This document shows, piece by piece, positions 32,984 through 48,141 of a stretch of DNA of 64,000 nt. How positions within the stretch are numbered: position 1 is the first letter of the stretch; every line of letters begins with the position of its first letter. The stretch lies in the NCBI GenBank assembly GCA_032622095.1, contig CP136066.1:187338716-187402715 (forward strand). Reading direction: 5' to 3'. This stretch comes from Siphonodentalium dalli (taxonomy: Eukaryota; Mollusca; Scaphopoda; Gadilida; Siphonodentaliidae). A program made the translations under genes and the position numbers. The notes below the pieces were generated by a model. The model did not search any database. It saw nothing but the letters and a program-made list of their open reading frames with translations, and was not told where the DNA came from.

Positions 32984-35900
32984 CCCCCCCCCCACCCCCA
33001 CCACCGACCACAGCACGATACTGAGCATGAGTTGTGTTTTTCGTTCCAGAGCGTTGTCAAAGTAGTAAAATGCATGGATTGTTAGCGCGAAATCATGCAC
33101 TCCGCGAAAAGCTGAATATGGTAGCAATAAAGAGCGTTTAGCTCCAACTTGTCCTCATATGGAAGCACATAAAGAGCGTTTTGTTCTCTTCGGCAAAAAA
33201 ACACAATTTAAAAAATCACAAATCTGACGTCTATTCTTATTTACAGTCTATTCTTATTACTAGCATCATAGATAAATATAATTTTCTGTCGTTCTTACAT
33301 GCCTATCAATCTTACATGCTTTTGTCATTTAATTACGACATTTTTGTCAAAATTTTCACAAATTTATCCCCCAAAAAATCGAAAATAAAACAAAAAATCC
33401 GAAATTTTTAACAAATCACAAAAAAAAAAAAATCTACATTGATTTAACAGAGTAATATAAACACTGATGTAACAATTACAAACTCTGATGTAACCATTAC
33501 AAACTCTGATGTAACCATTACAAACTCTGATGTAACCATTATCAACTCTGATACAGTCCATTCTTATTACAGTCTAAAAGACCAATATCATTGTCTATCT
33601 TTCTCACATGGCTATCAATCTCACATGCTTATGGCATTTAACTAGCCTTTTAGAATGTTACATTTTTGTCCAAATTTCTCCCAAAAAAAATCGAAAATAA
33701 AACAAAAATCCAATTTCTTTAACAAAATCACAAATTAGAAAACAAAATCTACATTGATTTAACAGAGTAATATAAACACTGATGTAACCATTACAAACTC
33801 TGATGAAACCATTACAAACTCTGATATAACCATTACAAACTCTGATGTAACCATTACAAACTCTGATGTAACAATTACAAAACTGATGTAACCATTACAA
33901 ACTGATGTAACCATTACAAACTCTTGATGTAACCATTACAAACTCTGATGTAACCATTACAAACTCTGATATAACCATTATAAACTATGATGTAACCATT
34001 ATCAACTCGGATACAGTCCATTCTTATTACAGTCTAATATATCAATATCATTGTCTATCTTTCTCACATGGCTATCAATCTCACATGCTTATGGCATTTA
34101 ACTAGCCTTTTAGAATGTTACATTTTTGTCCAAATTTCTCCCAAAAAAATTCGAAAATAAAACAAAAATCCAATTTTTTTAACAAAATCACAAATTAGAA
34201 AACAAAATCTACATTGATTTAACAGAGTAATATAAACACTGATGTAACCATTACAAACTCTGATGAAACCATTACAAACTCTGATATAACCATTACAAAC
34301 TCTGATGTAACCATTACAAACTCTGATGTAACGATTACAAAACTGATGTAACCATTACAAACTGATGTAACCATTACAAACTCTTGATGTAACCATTACA
34401 AACTCTGATGTAACCATTACAAACTCTGATATAACCATTATAAACTCTGATGTAACCATTATCAACTCTGATACAGTCCATTCTTATTACAGTCTAATAG
34501 ATCAATATCATTGTCTATCTTTCTCACATGGCTATCAATCTCACATGCTTATGGCATTTAACTAGCCTTTTAGAATGTTACATTTTTGTCCAAATTTCTC
34601 CAAAAAAATAATCGAAAATAAAATCCGAAATTTTGCCAAAAAAAATCACAAATTTCAAAAAATCAACAAATTTACATGTTGCTATCAACCATACTTATAT
34701 TTTTGTGTCACATTTTGGTTCTGACAATCAAAATATACATGGGTAAATGTGTTCAAGTCAAAGAATATAAAACATGCGACTTTTTCTTCAACATGATACG
34801 TGGTTCATACGAATACCGACATGGGGGGGGTGGGGCTATATATTGGATCCCGGAAGCTACCGGGATGGCCAATGCAGATTTTCCCGTTGTTGTACCCCCT
34901 GTGGCACTGTGACACGGGCGCAGACCCCCACCACCGGGTGCCATACCTGTATAGGTCAAACTGGTGTAAATGTGATTCGGAGTTACCTCTAACGGAAGCG
35001 AGAGGAAATTATAGGAGAGAATAAAATAGACATTGGTTCCTGATTGGGCAATATAGCCGTGTGTGTTTTAGCATAACAAACAAATCACGCTTCTTCCGAA
35101 TGATTTCCCATAGGTAAAATAGCCATTGGCACCAGTGCTGGCACGGGCATTAACCCTTTGTAGTTAACTTTGAATTTTGTGCCGTGGTCTAAACTAAGAC
35201 ATTATATTTTTCGTGCGGTTCTGACACTAGTTACAAAAACACAATATTTAAAGGTGAATTCCCTGCTTGTCGGGGATGATTTTTTTTGCATAAACAGTTA
35301 CCGCAAATGTCAATCTTTCAGATTTAAATAAAATGTTGGACCTGGGAATTATATTGTAATCAGTATAGGTTTTCATGGGTTTGTAGGAGGGCTGAAAAGT
35401 AGGATTTTAAGCATATAAGGGCTATAACTGTCAGTTTGGACTCTGTTATTTCTGGACGTAATGGATTGGTGCTTGAATTATTTTATAAAGGTACCATAGT
35501 ATACAAAATGGGACGATGTTTGAATGCGAAGTATGTTTTTGGAATATGTTGTGGGCCAGCTCTGTATGGCACTCCACCGGAAAAAGAAAAGAGCCTGATT
35601 TATCTCCCTTGAAATCAGACTTCTGCACTTCCAAGACCAAATTTAAAAGTTGATACAATAACATTTCTTTATTTTTTAATACATCTTACATGTATCTAGG
35701 TTCTATCAGCTGATAAGGTGATTATATGCTGACATTCGATCTGTCATGGTTAGCTATCGGGCCGAAGACGGCCAAAGAAATTGTTAAAATGAAGATTTTG
35801 CAGTCAGTCTAAGGGAGATAATACAACTTGTGATCAGATGTGAAAACTCCTGTCAAAATACAGACAGATAATGCTCTGACAATTTCTGTATCCAGCATGC

Positions 35901-35989
35901 ACGATCATTGAGTGAGTTGTGATTATGTCGCACCTCGTCTCAATGGCTGGGCCATAATTTTTTTCTTCTCGCCGACTCATGTATGTTTA
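32984..35989 (+). repeat. Array unit 7 (three blocks)
   Basis: A C10 tract interrupted by A. Blocks at about 33466-33550 (short), 33780-34010 and 34241-34470. The long segment (from about 34670) has GGGGGGTGGGG, TGTACCCCCTGTGGCAC and GGGGATGATTTTTTTT variants that also define units 8, 9 and 11. Confidence 0.87.
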
Positions 35990-38900
35990 CCCGCCCCCCC
36001 CCCCAACCACCTCCACCGACCACAGCACGATGCTGAGCATGAGTTGTGTTTTTCGTTCCAGAGCGTTGTCAAAGTAGTAAAATGCATGGATTGTTAGCGC
36101 GAAATCATGCACTCCGCGAAAAGCTGAATATGGTAGCAATAAAGAGCGTTTAGCTCCAACTTGTCCTCATATGGAAGCACATAAAGAGCGTTTTGTTCTC
36201 TTCGGCAAAAAAACACAATTTAAAAAATCACAAATCTGACATCTATTCTTATTTACAGTCTATTCTTATTACTAGCATCATAGATAAATATAATTTTCTG
36301 TCGTTCTTACATGCCTATCAATCTTACATGCTTATGTCATTTAATTACGACATTTTTGTCAAAATTTTCACAAATGTATCCCCAAAAAAATCGAAAATAA
36401 AAAAAAAAATCCGAAATTTTTAACAAAATCACAAACAAACAAAAATCTACATTGATTTAACAGAGTAATATAAACACTGATATAACAATTACAAACTCTG
36501 ATGTAACCATTACAAACTCTGATGTAACCATTACAAACTCTGATATAACCATTATAAACTCTGATGTAACCATTATCAACTCTGATACAGTCTATTCTTA
36601 TTGCAGTCTAATAGATCAATATCATTGTCTATCTTTCTCACATGGCTATCAATCTCACATGCTTATGACATTTAACTAGCCTTTTAGAATGTTACATTTT
36701 TGTCCAAATTTCTCCCAAAAATAAATCGAAAATAAAACAAAAATCAAATTTTTTTAACAAAATCACAAATTAAAAAAAAAAACTACATTGATTTAACAGA
36801 GTAATATAAACACTGATGTAACCATTACAAACTCTGATGTAACCATTACAAACTCTGATGTAACCATTACAAACTCTGATGTAACCATTACAAACTGATG
36901 TAACCATTACAAACTCTTGATGTAACCATTACAAACTGATGTAACCATTACAAACTCTTGATGTAACCATTACAAACTCTGATGTAACCATTACAAACTG
37001 ATGTAACCATTACAAACTCTTGATGTAACCATTACAAACTCTGATGTAACCATTACAAACTGATGTAACCATTACAAACTCTTGATGTAACCATTACAAA
37101 CTCTGATGTAACCATTACAAACTCTGATGTAACCATTACAAACTCTGATGTAACCATTATAAACTTTGATGTAACCATTATCAACTCTGATACAGTCTAT
37201 TCTTATTGCAGTCTAATAGATCAATATCATTGTCTATCTTTCTCACATGGCTATCAATCTCACATGCTTATGACATTTAACTAGCCTTTTAGAATGTTAC
37301 ATTTTTGTCCAAATTTCTCCCAAAAAAAATCGAAAATAAAACAAAAATCCAATTTTTTTAACAAAATCACAAATTAGAAAACAAAATCTACATTGATTTA
37401 ACAGAGTAATATAAACACTGATGTAACCATTACAAACTCTGATGAAACCATTACAAACTCTGATATAACCATTACAAACTCTGATGTAACCATTACAAAC
37501 TCTGATGTAACGATTACAAAACTGACGTAACCATTACAAACTGATGTAACCATTACAAACTCTTGATGTAACCATTACAAACTCTGATGTAACCATTACA
37601 AACTCTGATATAACCATTATAAACTCTGATGTAACCATTATCAACTCTGATACAGTCCATTCTTATTACAGTCTAATAGATCAATATCATTGTCTATCTT
37701 TCTCACATGGCTATCAATCTCACATGCTTATGGCATTTAACTAGCCTTTTAGAATGTTACATTTTTGTCCAAATTTCTCCAAAAAAATAATCGAAAATAA
37801 AATCCGAAATTTTGCCAAAAAAATCACAAATTTCAAAAAATCAACAAATTTACATGTTGCTATCAACCATACTTATATTTTTGTGTCACATTTTGGTTCT
37901 GACAATCAAAATATACATGGGTAAATGTGTTCAAGTCAAAGAATATAAAACATGCGACTTTTTCTTCAACATGATACGTGGTTCATACGAATACCGACAT
38001 GGGGGGGGGTGGGGCTATATATTGGATCCCGGAAGCTACCGGGATGGCCAATGCAGATTTTCCCGTTGTTGTACCCCCTGTGGCACTGTGACACGGGCAC
38101 AGCCCCCCACCACCGGGTGCCATACCTGTATAGGTCAAACTGGTGTAAATGTGATTCGGAGTTACCTCTAACGGAAGCGAGAGGAAATTATAGGAGAGAA
38201 TAAAATAGACATTGGTTCCTGATTGGGCAATATAGCCGTGTGTGTTTTAGCATAACAAACAAATCACGCTTCTTCCGAATGATTTCCCATAGGTAAAATA
38301 GCCATTGGCACCAGTGCTGGCACGGGCATTAACCCTTTGTAGTTAACTTTGAAATTTGTGCCGTGGTCTAAACTAAGACATTATATTTTTCGTGCGGTTC
38401 TGACACTAGTTACAAAAACACAATATTTAAAGGTGAATTCCCTGCTTGTCGGGGATGATTTTTTTTGCATAAACAGTTACCGCAAATGTCAATCTTTCAG
38501 ATTTAAATAAAATGTTGGACCTGGGAATTATATTGTAATCAGTATAGGTTTTCATGGGTTTGTAGGAGGGCTGAAAAGTAGGATTTTAAGCATATAAGGG
38601 CTATAACTGTCAGTTTGGACTCTGTTATTTCTGGACGTAATGGATTGGTGCTTGAATTATTTTATAAAGGTACCATAGTATACAAAATGGGACGATGTTT
38701 GAATGCGAAGTATGTTTTTGGAATATGTTGTGGGCCAGCTCTGTATGGCACTCCACCGGAAAAAGAAAAGAGCCTGATTTATCTCCCTTGAAATCAGACT
38801 TCTGCACTTCCAAGACCAAATTTAAAAGTTGATACAATAACATTTCTTTATTTTTTAATACATCTTACATGTATCTAGGTTCTATCAGCTGATAAGGTGA

Positions 38901-39168
38901 TTATATGCTGACATTCGATCTGTCATGGTTAGCTATAGGGCCGAAGACGGCCAAAGAAATTGTTAAAATGAAGATTTTGCAGTCAGTCTAAGGGAGATAA
39001 TACAACTTGTGATCAGATGTGAAAACTCCTGTCAAAATACAGACAGATAATGCTCTGACAATTTCTGTATCCAGCATGCACGATCATTGAGTGAGTTGTG
39101 ATTATGTCGCACCTCGTCTCAATGGCTGGGCCATAATTTTTTTCTTCTCGCCGACTCATGTATGTTTA
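35990..39168 (+). repeat. Array unit 8 (three blocks)
   Basis: The C tract is interrupted by G. Blocks at about 36479-36590, 36817-37187 and 37419-37648. The middle block is a long run alternating 19-, 21- and 22-bp monomers (ACTGATG, ACTCTGATG, ACTCTTGATG junctions). Confidence 0.87.
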
Positions 39169-42100
39169 CCCCCCCCCCCCCCAACCACCTCCACCGACCA
39201 CAGCACGATGCTGAGCATGAGTTGTGTTTTTCGTTCCAGAGCGTTGTCAAAGTAGTAAAATGCATGGATTGTTAGCGCGAAATCATGCACTCCGCGAAAA
39301 GCTGAATATGGTAGCAATAAAGAGCGTTTAGCTCCAACTTGTCCTCATATGGAAGCACATAAAGAGCGTTTTGTTCTCTTCGGCAAAAAAACACAATTTA
39401 AAAAATCACAAATCTGACATCTATTCTTATTTACAGTCTATTCTTATTACTAGCATCATAGATAAATATAATTTTCTGTCGTTCTTACATGCCTATCAAT
39501 CTTACATGCTTATGTCATTTAATTACGACATTTTTGTCAAAATTTTCACAAATGTATCCCCAAAAAAATCGAAAATAAAAAAAAAAATCCGAAATTTTTA
39601 ACAAAATCACAAACAAACAAAAATCTACATTGATTTAACAGAGTAATATAAACACTGATATAACAATTACAAACTCTGATGTAACCATTACAAACTCTGA
39701 TGTAACCATTACAAACTCTGATATAACCATTATAAACTCTGATGTAACCATTATCAACTCTGATACAGTCTATTCTTATTGCAGTCTAATAGATCAATAT
39801 CATTGTCTATCTTTCTCACATGGCTATCAATCTCACATGCTTATGACATTTAACTAGCCTTTTAGAATGTTACATTTTTGTCCAAATTTCTCCCAAAAAT
39901 AAATCGAAAATAAAACAAAAATCAATTTTTTTTAACAAAATCACAAATTAAAAAAAAAACTACATTGATTTAACAGAGTAATATAAACACTGATGTAACC
40001 ATTACAAACTCTGATGTAACCATTACAAACTCTGATGTAACCATTACAAACTGATGTAACCATTACAAACTCTTGATGTAACCATTACAAACTGATGTAA
40101 CCATCACAAACTCTTGATGTAACCATTACAAACTCTGATGTAACCATTACAAACTGATGTAACCATTACAAACTCTTGATGTAACCATTACAAACTCTGA
40201 TGTAACCATTACAAACTGATGTAACCATTACAAACTCTTGATGTAACCATTACAAACTCTGATGTAACCATTACAAACTCTGATGTAACCATTATAAACT
40301 TTGATGTAACCATTATCAACTCTGATACAGTCTATTCTTATTGCAGTCTAATAGATCAATATCATTGTCTATCTTTCTCACATGGCTATCAATCTCACAT
40401 GCTTATGACATTTAACTAGCCTTTTAGAATGTTACATTTTTGTCCAAATTTCTCCCAAAAAAAATCGAAAATAAAACAAAAATCCAATTTTTTTAACAAA
40501 ATCACAAATTAGAAAACAAAATCTACATTGATTTAACAGAGTAATATAAACACTGATGTAACCATTGCAAACTCTGATGAAACCATTACAAACTCTGATA
40601 TAACCATTACAAACTCTGATGTAACCATTACAAACTCTGATGTAACGATTACAAAACTGATGTAACCATTACAAACTGATGTAACCATTACAAACTCTTG
40701 ATGTAACCATTACAAACTCTGATGTAACCATTACAAACTCTGATATAACCATTATAAACTCTGATGTAACCATTATCAACTCTGATACAGTCCATTCTTA
40801 TTACAGTCTAATAGATCAATATCATTGTCTATCTTTCTCACATGGCTATCAATCTCACATGCTTATGGCATTTAACTAGCCTTTTAGAATGTTACATTTT
40901 TGTCCAAATTTCTCCAAAAAAATAATCGAAAATAAAATCCGAAATTTTGCCCAAAAAATCACAAATTTCAAAAAATCAACAAATTTACATGTTGCTATCA
41001 ACCATACTTATATTTTTGTGTCACATTTTGGTTCTGACAATCAAAATATACATGGGTAAATGTGTTCAAGTCAAAGAATATAAAACATGCGACTTTTTCT
41101 TCAACATGATACGTGGTTCATACGAATACCGACATGGGGGGGTGGGGCTATATATTGGATCCCGGAAGCTACCGGGATGGCCAATGCAGATTTTCCCGTT
41201 GTTGTACCCCCTGTGGCACTGTGACACGGGCGCAGCCCCCCACCACCGGGTGCCATACCTGTATAGGTCAAACTGGTGTAAATGTGATTCGGAGTTACCT
41301 CTAACGGAAGCGAGAGGAAATTATAGGAGAGAATAAAATAGACATTGGTTCCTGATTGGGCAATATAGCCGTGTGTGTTTTAGCATAACAAACAAATCAC
41401 GCTTCTTCCGAATGATTTCCCATAGGTAAAATAGCCATTGGCACCAGTGCTGGCACGGGCATTAACCCTTTGTAGTTAACTTTGAATTTTGTGCCGTGGT
41501 CTAAACTAAGACATTATATTTTTCGTGCGGTTCTGACACTAGTTACAAAAACACAATATTTAAAGGTGAATTCCCTGCTTGTCGGGGATGATTTTTTTTG
41601 CATAAACAGTTACCGCAAATGTCAATCTTTCAGATTTAAATAAAATGTTGGACCTGGGAATTATATTGTAATCAGTATAGGTTTTCATGGGTTTGTAGGA
41701 GGGCTGAAAAGTAGGATTTTAAGCATATAAGGGCTATAACTGTCAGTTTGGACTCTGTTATTTCTGGACGTAATGGATTGGTGCTTGAATTATTTTATAA
41801 AGGTACCATAGTATACAAAATGGGACGATGTTTGAATGCGAAGTATGTTTTTGGAATATGTTGTGGGCCAGCTCTGTATGGCACTCCACCGGAAAAAGAA
41901 AAGAGCCTGATTTATCTCCCTTGAAATCAGACTTCTGCACTTCCAAGACCAAATTTAAAAGTTGATACAATAACATTTCTTTATTTTTTAATACATCTTA
42001 CATGTATCTAGGTTCTATCAGCTGATAATGTGATTATATGCTGACATTCGATCTGTCATGGTTAGCTATCGGGCAGAAGACGGCCAAAGAAATTGTTAAA

Positions 42101-42301
42101 ATGAAGATTTTGCAGTCAGTCTAAGGGAGATAATACAACTTGTGATCAGATGTGAAAACTCCTGTCAAAATACAGACAGATAATGCTCTGACAATTTCTG
42201 TATCCAGCATGCACGATCATTGAGTGAGTTGTGATTATGTCGCACCTCGTCTCAATGGCTGGGCCATAATTTTTTTCTTCTCGCCGACTCATGTATGTTT
42301 A
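39169..42301 (+). repeat. Array unit 9 (three blocks)
   Basis: C14 tract. Blocks at about 39657-39766, 39994-40324 and 40555-40786. Very close to unit 8, differing mainly by loss of monomers in the middle block. Confidence 0.87.
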
Positions 42302-45300
42302 CCCCCCCCCCCCCCCCCCCCCAACCACCTCCACCGACCACAGCACGATGCTGAGCATGAGTTGTGTTTTTCGTTCCAGAGCGTTGTCAAAGTAGTAAAA
42401 TGCATGGATTGTTAGCGCGAAATCATGCACTCCGCGAAAAGCTGAATATGGTAGCAATAAAGAGCGTTTAGCTCCAACTTGTCCTCATATGGAAGCACAT
42501 AAAGAGCGTTTTGTTCTCTTCGGCAAAAAAACACAATTTAAAAAATCACAAATCTGACATCTATTCTTATTTACAGTCTATTCTTATTACTAGCATCATA
42601 GATAAATATAATTTTCTGTCGTTCTTACATGCCTATCAATCTTACATGCTTATGTCATTTAATTACGACATTTTTGTCAAAATTTTCACAAATGTATCCC
42701 CAAAAAAATCGAAAATAAAAAAAAAAAACCGAAATTTTTAACAAAATCACAAACAAACAAAAATCTACATTGATTTAACAGAGTAATATAAACACTGATA
42801 TAACAATTACAAACTCTGATGTAACCATTACAAACTCTGATGTAACCATTACAAACTCTGATATAACCATTATAAACTCTGATGTAACCATTATCAACTC
42901 TGATACAGTCTATTCTTATTGCAGTCTAATAGATCAATATCATTGTCTATCTTTCTCACATGGCTATCAATCTCACATGCTTATGACATTTAACTAGCCT
43001 TTTAGAATGTTACATTTTTGTCCAAATTTCTCCCAAAAATAAATCGAAAATAAAACAAAAATCTTTTTAACAAAATCACAAATTAAAAAAAAAAACTACA
43101 TTGATTTAACAGAGTAATATAAACACTGATGTAACCATTACAAACTCTGATGTAACCATTACAAACTCTGATGTAACCATTACAAACTCTGATGTAACCA
43201 TTACAAACTGATGTAACCATTACAAACTCTTGATGTAACCATTACAAACTGATGTAACCATTACAAACTCTTGATGTAACCATTACAAACTCTGATGTAA
43301 CCATTACAAACTGATGTAACCATTACAAACTCTTGATGTAACCATTACAAACTCTGATGTAACCATTACAAACTGATGTAACCATTACAAACTCTTGATG
43401 TAACCATTACAAACTCTAATGTAACCATTACAAACTCTGATGTAACCATTACAAACTCTGATGTAACCATTATAAACTTTGATGTAACCATTATCAACTC
43501 TGATACAGTCTATTCTTATTGCAGTCTAATAGATCAATATCATTGTCTATCTTTCTCACATGGCTATCAATCTCACATGCTTATGACATTTAACTAGCCT
43601 TTTAGAATGTTACATTTTTGTCCAAATTTCTCCCAAAAAAAATCGAAAATAAAACAAAAATCCATTTTTTTTAACAAAATCACAAATTAGAAAACAAAAT
43701 CTACATTGATTTAACAGAGTAATATAAACACTGATGTAACCATTACAAACTCTGATGAAACCATTACAAACTCTGATAAAACCATTACAAACTCTGATGT
43801 AACCATTACAAACTCTGATGTAACAATTACAAAACTGATGTAACCATTACAAACTGATGTAACCATTATCAACTCTGATACAGTCCATTCTTATTACAGT
43901 CTAATAGATCAATATCATTGTCTATCTTTCTCACATGGCTATCAATCTCACATGATTATGGCATTTAACTAGCCTTTTAGAATGTTACATTTTTGTCCAA
44001 ATTTCTCCAAAAAAAAAAATCGAAAATAAAATCCGAAATTTTTCCAAAAAAATCACAAATTTCAAAAAATCAACAAATTTACATGTTGCTATCAACCATA
44101 CTTATATTTTTGTGTCACATTTTGGTTCTGACAATCAAAATATACATGGGTAAATGTGTTCAAGTCAAAGAATATAAAACATGCGACTTTTTCTTCAACA
44201 TGATACGTGGTTCATACGAATACCGACATGGGGTGGGGCTATATATTGGATCCCGGAAGCTACCGGGATGGCCAATGCAGATTTTCCCGTTGTTATACCC
44301 TCTGTGACACTGTGACACGGGCGCAGCCCCACACCACCGGGTGCCATACCTGTGGGCCTATAGGTCAAACTGGTGTATATATGATTCGGAGTTACCTCTA
44401 ACGGAAGCGAGAGGAAATTATAGGAGAGAATAAAATAGACATTGGTTCCTGATTGGGCAATATAGCCGTGCGTGTTTTAGCATAACAAACAAATCACGCT
44501 TCTTCCCTATGATTTCCCATAGGTAAAATAGCCATTGGCACCAGTGCTTGCACGGGCATTAACCCTTTGTAGTTAACTTTGAATTTTGTGCCGTGGTCTA
44601 AACTAAGACATTATATTTTTCGTGCGGTTCTGAAACTAGTTACAAAAACACAATATTTAAAGGTGAATTCCCTGCTTGTCGGGCATGATTTTTTGCATAA
44701 ACAGTTACCGCAAATGTCAATCTTTCAGATTTAAATAAAATGTTGGACCTGGGAATTATATTGTAATCAGTATAGGTTTTCATGAGTTTGTAGGAGGGCT
44801 GAAAAGTAGGATTTTAAGCATATAAGGGCTATAACTGTCAGTTTGGACTCTGTTATTTCTGGACGTAATGGATTGGTGCTTGAATTATTTTATAAAGGTA
44901 CCATAGTATACAAAATGGGATGATGTTTGAATGCGAAGTATGTTTTTGGAATATGTTGTGGGCCAGCTCTGTATGGCACTCCACCGGAAAAAGAAAAGAG
45001 CCTGATTTATCTCCCTTGAAATCAGACTTCTGCACTTACAAGACCAAATTAAAAAGTTTATACAATAACTTTTCTTTATTTTTTAATACATCTTACATGT
45101 ATCTAGGTTCTATCAGCTGATAAGGTGATTATAGGCTGACATTCGATCTGTCATGGTTAGCTATCGGGCCGAAGACGGCCAAAGAAATTGTTAAAATGAA
45201 GATTTTGCAGTCAGTCTAAGGGAGATAATACAACTTGTGATCAGATGTGAAAACTCCTGTCAAAATACAGACAGATAATGCTTTGACAATTTCTGTATCC

Positions 45301-45396
45301 AGCATGCACGATCGTTGAGTGAGTTGTGATTATGTCGCACCTCGTCTCAATGGCTGGGCCATAATTTTCTTCTTCTCGCCGACTCATGTATGTTTA
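42302..45396 (+). repeat. Array unit 10 (three blocks), mosaic
   Basis: C21 tract. Blocks at about 42798-42903, 43128-43503 and 43733-43877. The first part resembles units 8 and 9. From the last block through the long segment it carries unit 3's private variants (CACATGATTATGGC near 43950, GTGGGCCTATAGG, GAAACTAG near 44633). It returns to unit 8/9-type sequence (CGCCGACTCATG) next to the following poly-C. Confidence 0.87.
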
Positions 45397-47478
45397 CCCC
45401 CCCCCCCCCCAAACCACCTCCACCGACCACAGCACGATGCTGAGCATGAGTTGTGTTTTTCGTTCCAGAGCGTTGTCAAAGTAGTAAAATGCATGGATTG
45501 TTAGCGCGAAATCATGCACTCCGCGAAAAGCTGAATATGGTAGCAATAAAGAGCGTTTAGCTCCAACTTGTCCTCATATGGAAGCACATAAAGAGCGTTT
45601 TGTTCTCTTCGGCAAAAAAAACACAATTTAAAAAATCACAAATCTGACATCTATTCTTATTTACAGTCTATTCTTATTACTAGCATCATAGATAAATATA
45701 ATTTTCTGTCGTTCTTACATGCCTATCAATCTTACATGCTTATGTCATTTAATTACGACATTTTTGTCAAAATTTTCACAAATGTATCCCCAAAAAAATC
45801 GAAAATAAAACAAAAAATCCGAAATTTTTAACAAAATCACAAACAAACAAAAATCTACATTGATTTAACAGAGTAATATAAACACTGATATAACAATTAC
45901 AAACTCTGATGTAACCATTACAAACTCTGATGTAACCATTACAAACTCTGATATAACCATTACAAACTATGATGTAACCATTACAAACTCTGATATAACC
46001 ATTATAAACTCTGATGTAACCATTATCAACTCTGATACAGTCCATTCTTATTACAGTCTAATATATCAATATCATTGTCTATCTTTCTCACATGGCTATC
46101 AATCTCACATGCTTATGACATTTAACTAGCCTTTTAGAATGTTACATTTTTGTCCAAATTTCTCCAAAAAATAAATCGAAAATAAAACAAAAATCTAAAT
46201 TTTTTAACAAAATCACAAATTAAAAAAAAAAATCTACATTGATTTAACAGAGTAATATAAACACTGATGTAACCATTACAAACCCTGATGTAACCATTAC
46301 AAACTCTGATGTAACCATTACAAACTCTGATGTAACCATTACAAACTCTGGTGTAACCATTACAAACTGATGTAACCATTACAAACTCTTGATGTAACCA
46401 TTACAAACTCTGATGTAACCATTACAAACTCTGATATAACCATTATAAACTCTGATACAGTCCATTCTTATTACAGTCTAATATATCAATATCATTGTCT
46501 ATCTTTCTCACATGGCTATCAATCTCACATGCTTATGGCATTTAACTAGCCTTTTAGAATGTTACATTTTTGTCCAAATTTCTCCCCAAAAAAATTGAAA
46601 ATTGAAAATTAAATCCGAAAATTTGCAAACAAAATCACACATTTCAAAAAATCAACAAATTTACATTTTGCTATCAACCATACTTATATTTTTGTGTCAC
46701 ATTTTGGTTCTGACGATCAAAATATACATGGGGTCAAAGAATATAAAACATGCGACTTTTTCTTCAACATGATACGTGGTTCATACGAATACCGACATGA
46801 GGTGGGGGCTATATATTGGATCCCGGAAGCTACCGGGATGGCCAATGCAGATTTTCCCGTTGTTGTACCCCCTGTGGCACTGTGACACGGGCGCAGCCCC
46901 CCACCACCGGGTGCCATACCTGTATAGGTCAAACTGGTGTAAATGTGATTCGGAGTTACCTCTAACGGAAGCGAGAGGAAATTATAGGAGAGATTAAAAT
47001 AGACATTGGTTCCTGATTGGGCAATATAGCCGTGTGTGTTTTAGCATAACAAACAAATCACGCTTCTTCCGAATGATTTCCCATAGGTAAAATAGCCATT
47101 GGCACCAGTGCTGGCACGGGCATTAACCCTTTGTAGTTAACTTTGAATTTTGTGCCGTGGTCTAAACTAAGACATTATATTTTTCGTGCGGTTCTGACAC
47201 TAGTTACAAAAACACAATATTTAAAGGTGAATTCCCTGCTTGTCGGGGATGATTTTTTTTGCATAAACAGTTACCGCAAATGTCAATCTTTCAGATTTAA
47301 TTAAAATGTTGGACCTGGGAATTATATTGTAATCAGTATAGGTTTTCATGGGTTTGTAGGAGGGCTGAAAAGTAGGATTTTAAGCATATAAGGGCTATAA
47401 CTGTCAGTTTGGACTCTGTTATTTCTGGACGTAATGGATTGGTGCTTGAATTATTTTATAAAGGTACCATAGTATACA

Positions 47479-47997
47479 TTATCATGTCACCTGGTTGGAT
47501 CGACCAATGAGGACGCTCCGTTGGTAGAAGCATATCAGGAGACATGGGGTCGTCATCTTTGTAGCCCGTCCCATATGGAATCCATATGGGACGGGCTAGG
47601 TTCCCATATGGGGTCGATGTCCGCCATTTTGTTTTTCATGGAACTCTGCCGCCTCGGGTATATTTTCGGTGTATTTTGGCACAAAGAAAAGGGATATCTG
47701 TCGGAAATCAAGTTCTGTTAATTTAAAGACATAGTACCATATACCAAAAGCTGCATGTGATATATTTGAGAAATTCTAAACACTCATAAATTAATTATCA
47801 AACTCAAGTTTGTTGTCCTGCTTCTGGTGATTAGCCATTGATTCAATGCGTTGACGTTCAACGCCCACGACGCGTCACTGTGACGTTACACAAGTTACTA
47901 GCCATAGACAAAAAAATTACTTACTGGCAGGTAATCAACTTCGTATAAGTAATTCAAATTCTCACACGGAAATCATGATATGTGGGTGACATGATAA
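47479..47997. mobile_element. TIR element inserted in array unit 11
   Basis: TTATCATGTCACC (47479-47491) is matched by its exact complement GGTGACATGATAA (47985-47997). Inside is a perfect 37-bp palindrome at 47562-47598 (TAGCCCGTCCCATATGGA, one central base, then its complement). No transposase frame; the 66-residue ORF has no motif. Target duplication is not resolvable. Confidence 0.6.
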
Positions 47998-48001
47998 AAT
48001 C

Positions 48002-48141
48002 GTTACAGGGCTCGTTGTTGCCGGCTACGGTGACATATGAGGCTCAGCGAGATTAATATCGGGCTCGGCTAGCGCCTCGCCCGATATTAATCTCACTTCG
48101 CCTCATATGACACCGTATCCGGCAAAAACTCGCCCTGTAAC
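48002..48141. mobile_element. Foldback hairpin MITE next to the unit 11 insertion
   Basis: GTTACAGGGCTCGTTGTTGC through GAGATTAATATCGGGCTCG is mirrored by CGCCCGATATTAATCTC... to CGCCCTGTAAC. This gives arms of about 65 bp around a CTAGCG centre. TA occurs just inside both tips, consistent with TA-targeting plus CAGGG termini. It lies 4 bp from the other inserted element, so the 668-bp insertion is composite. Confidence 0.65.

Noticed and set aside
35515-35610. Frame starting MGRCLNAKYVFGICCG in the long segment as a conserved small protein
   Set aside because: In units 1-6 and 10 the third codon CGA is TGA (stop), and some units delete bases here. The frame is not maintained, so it is not coding.
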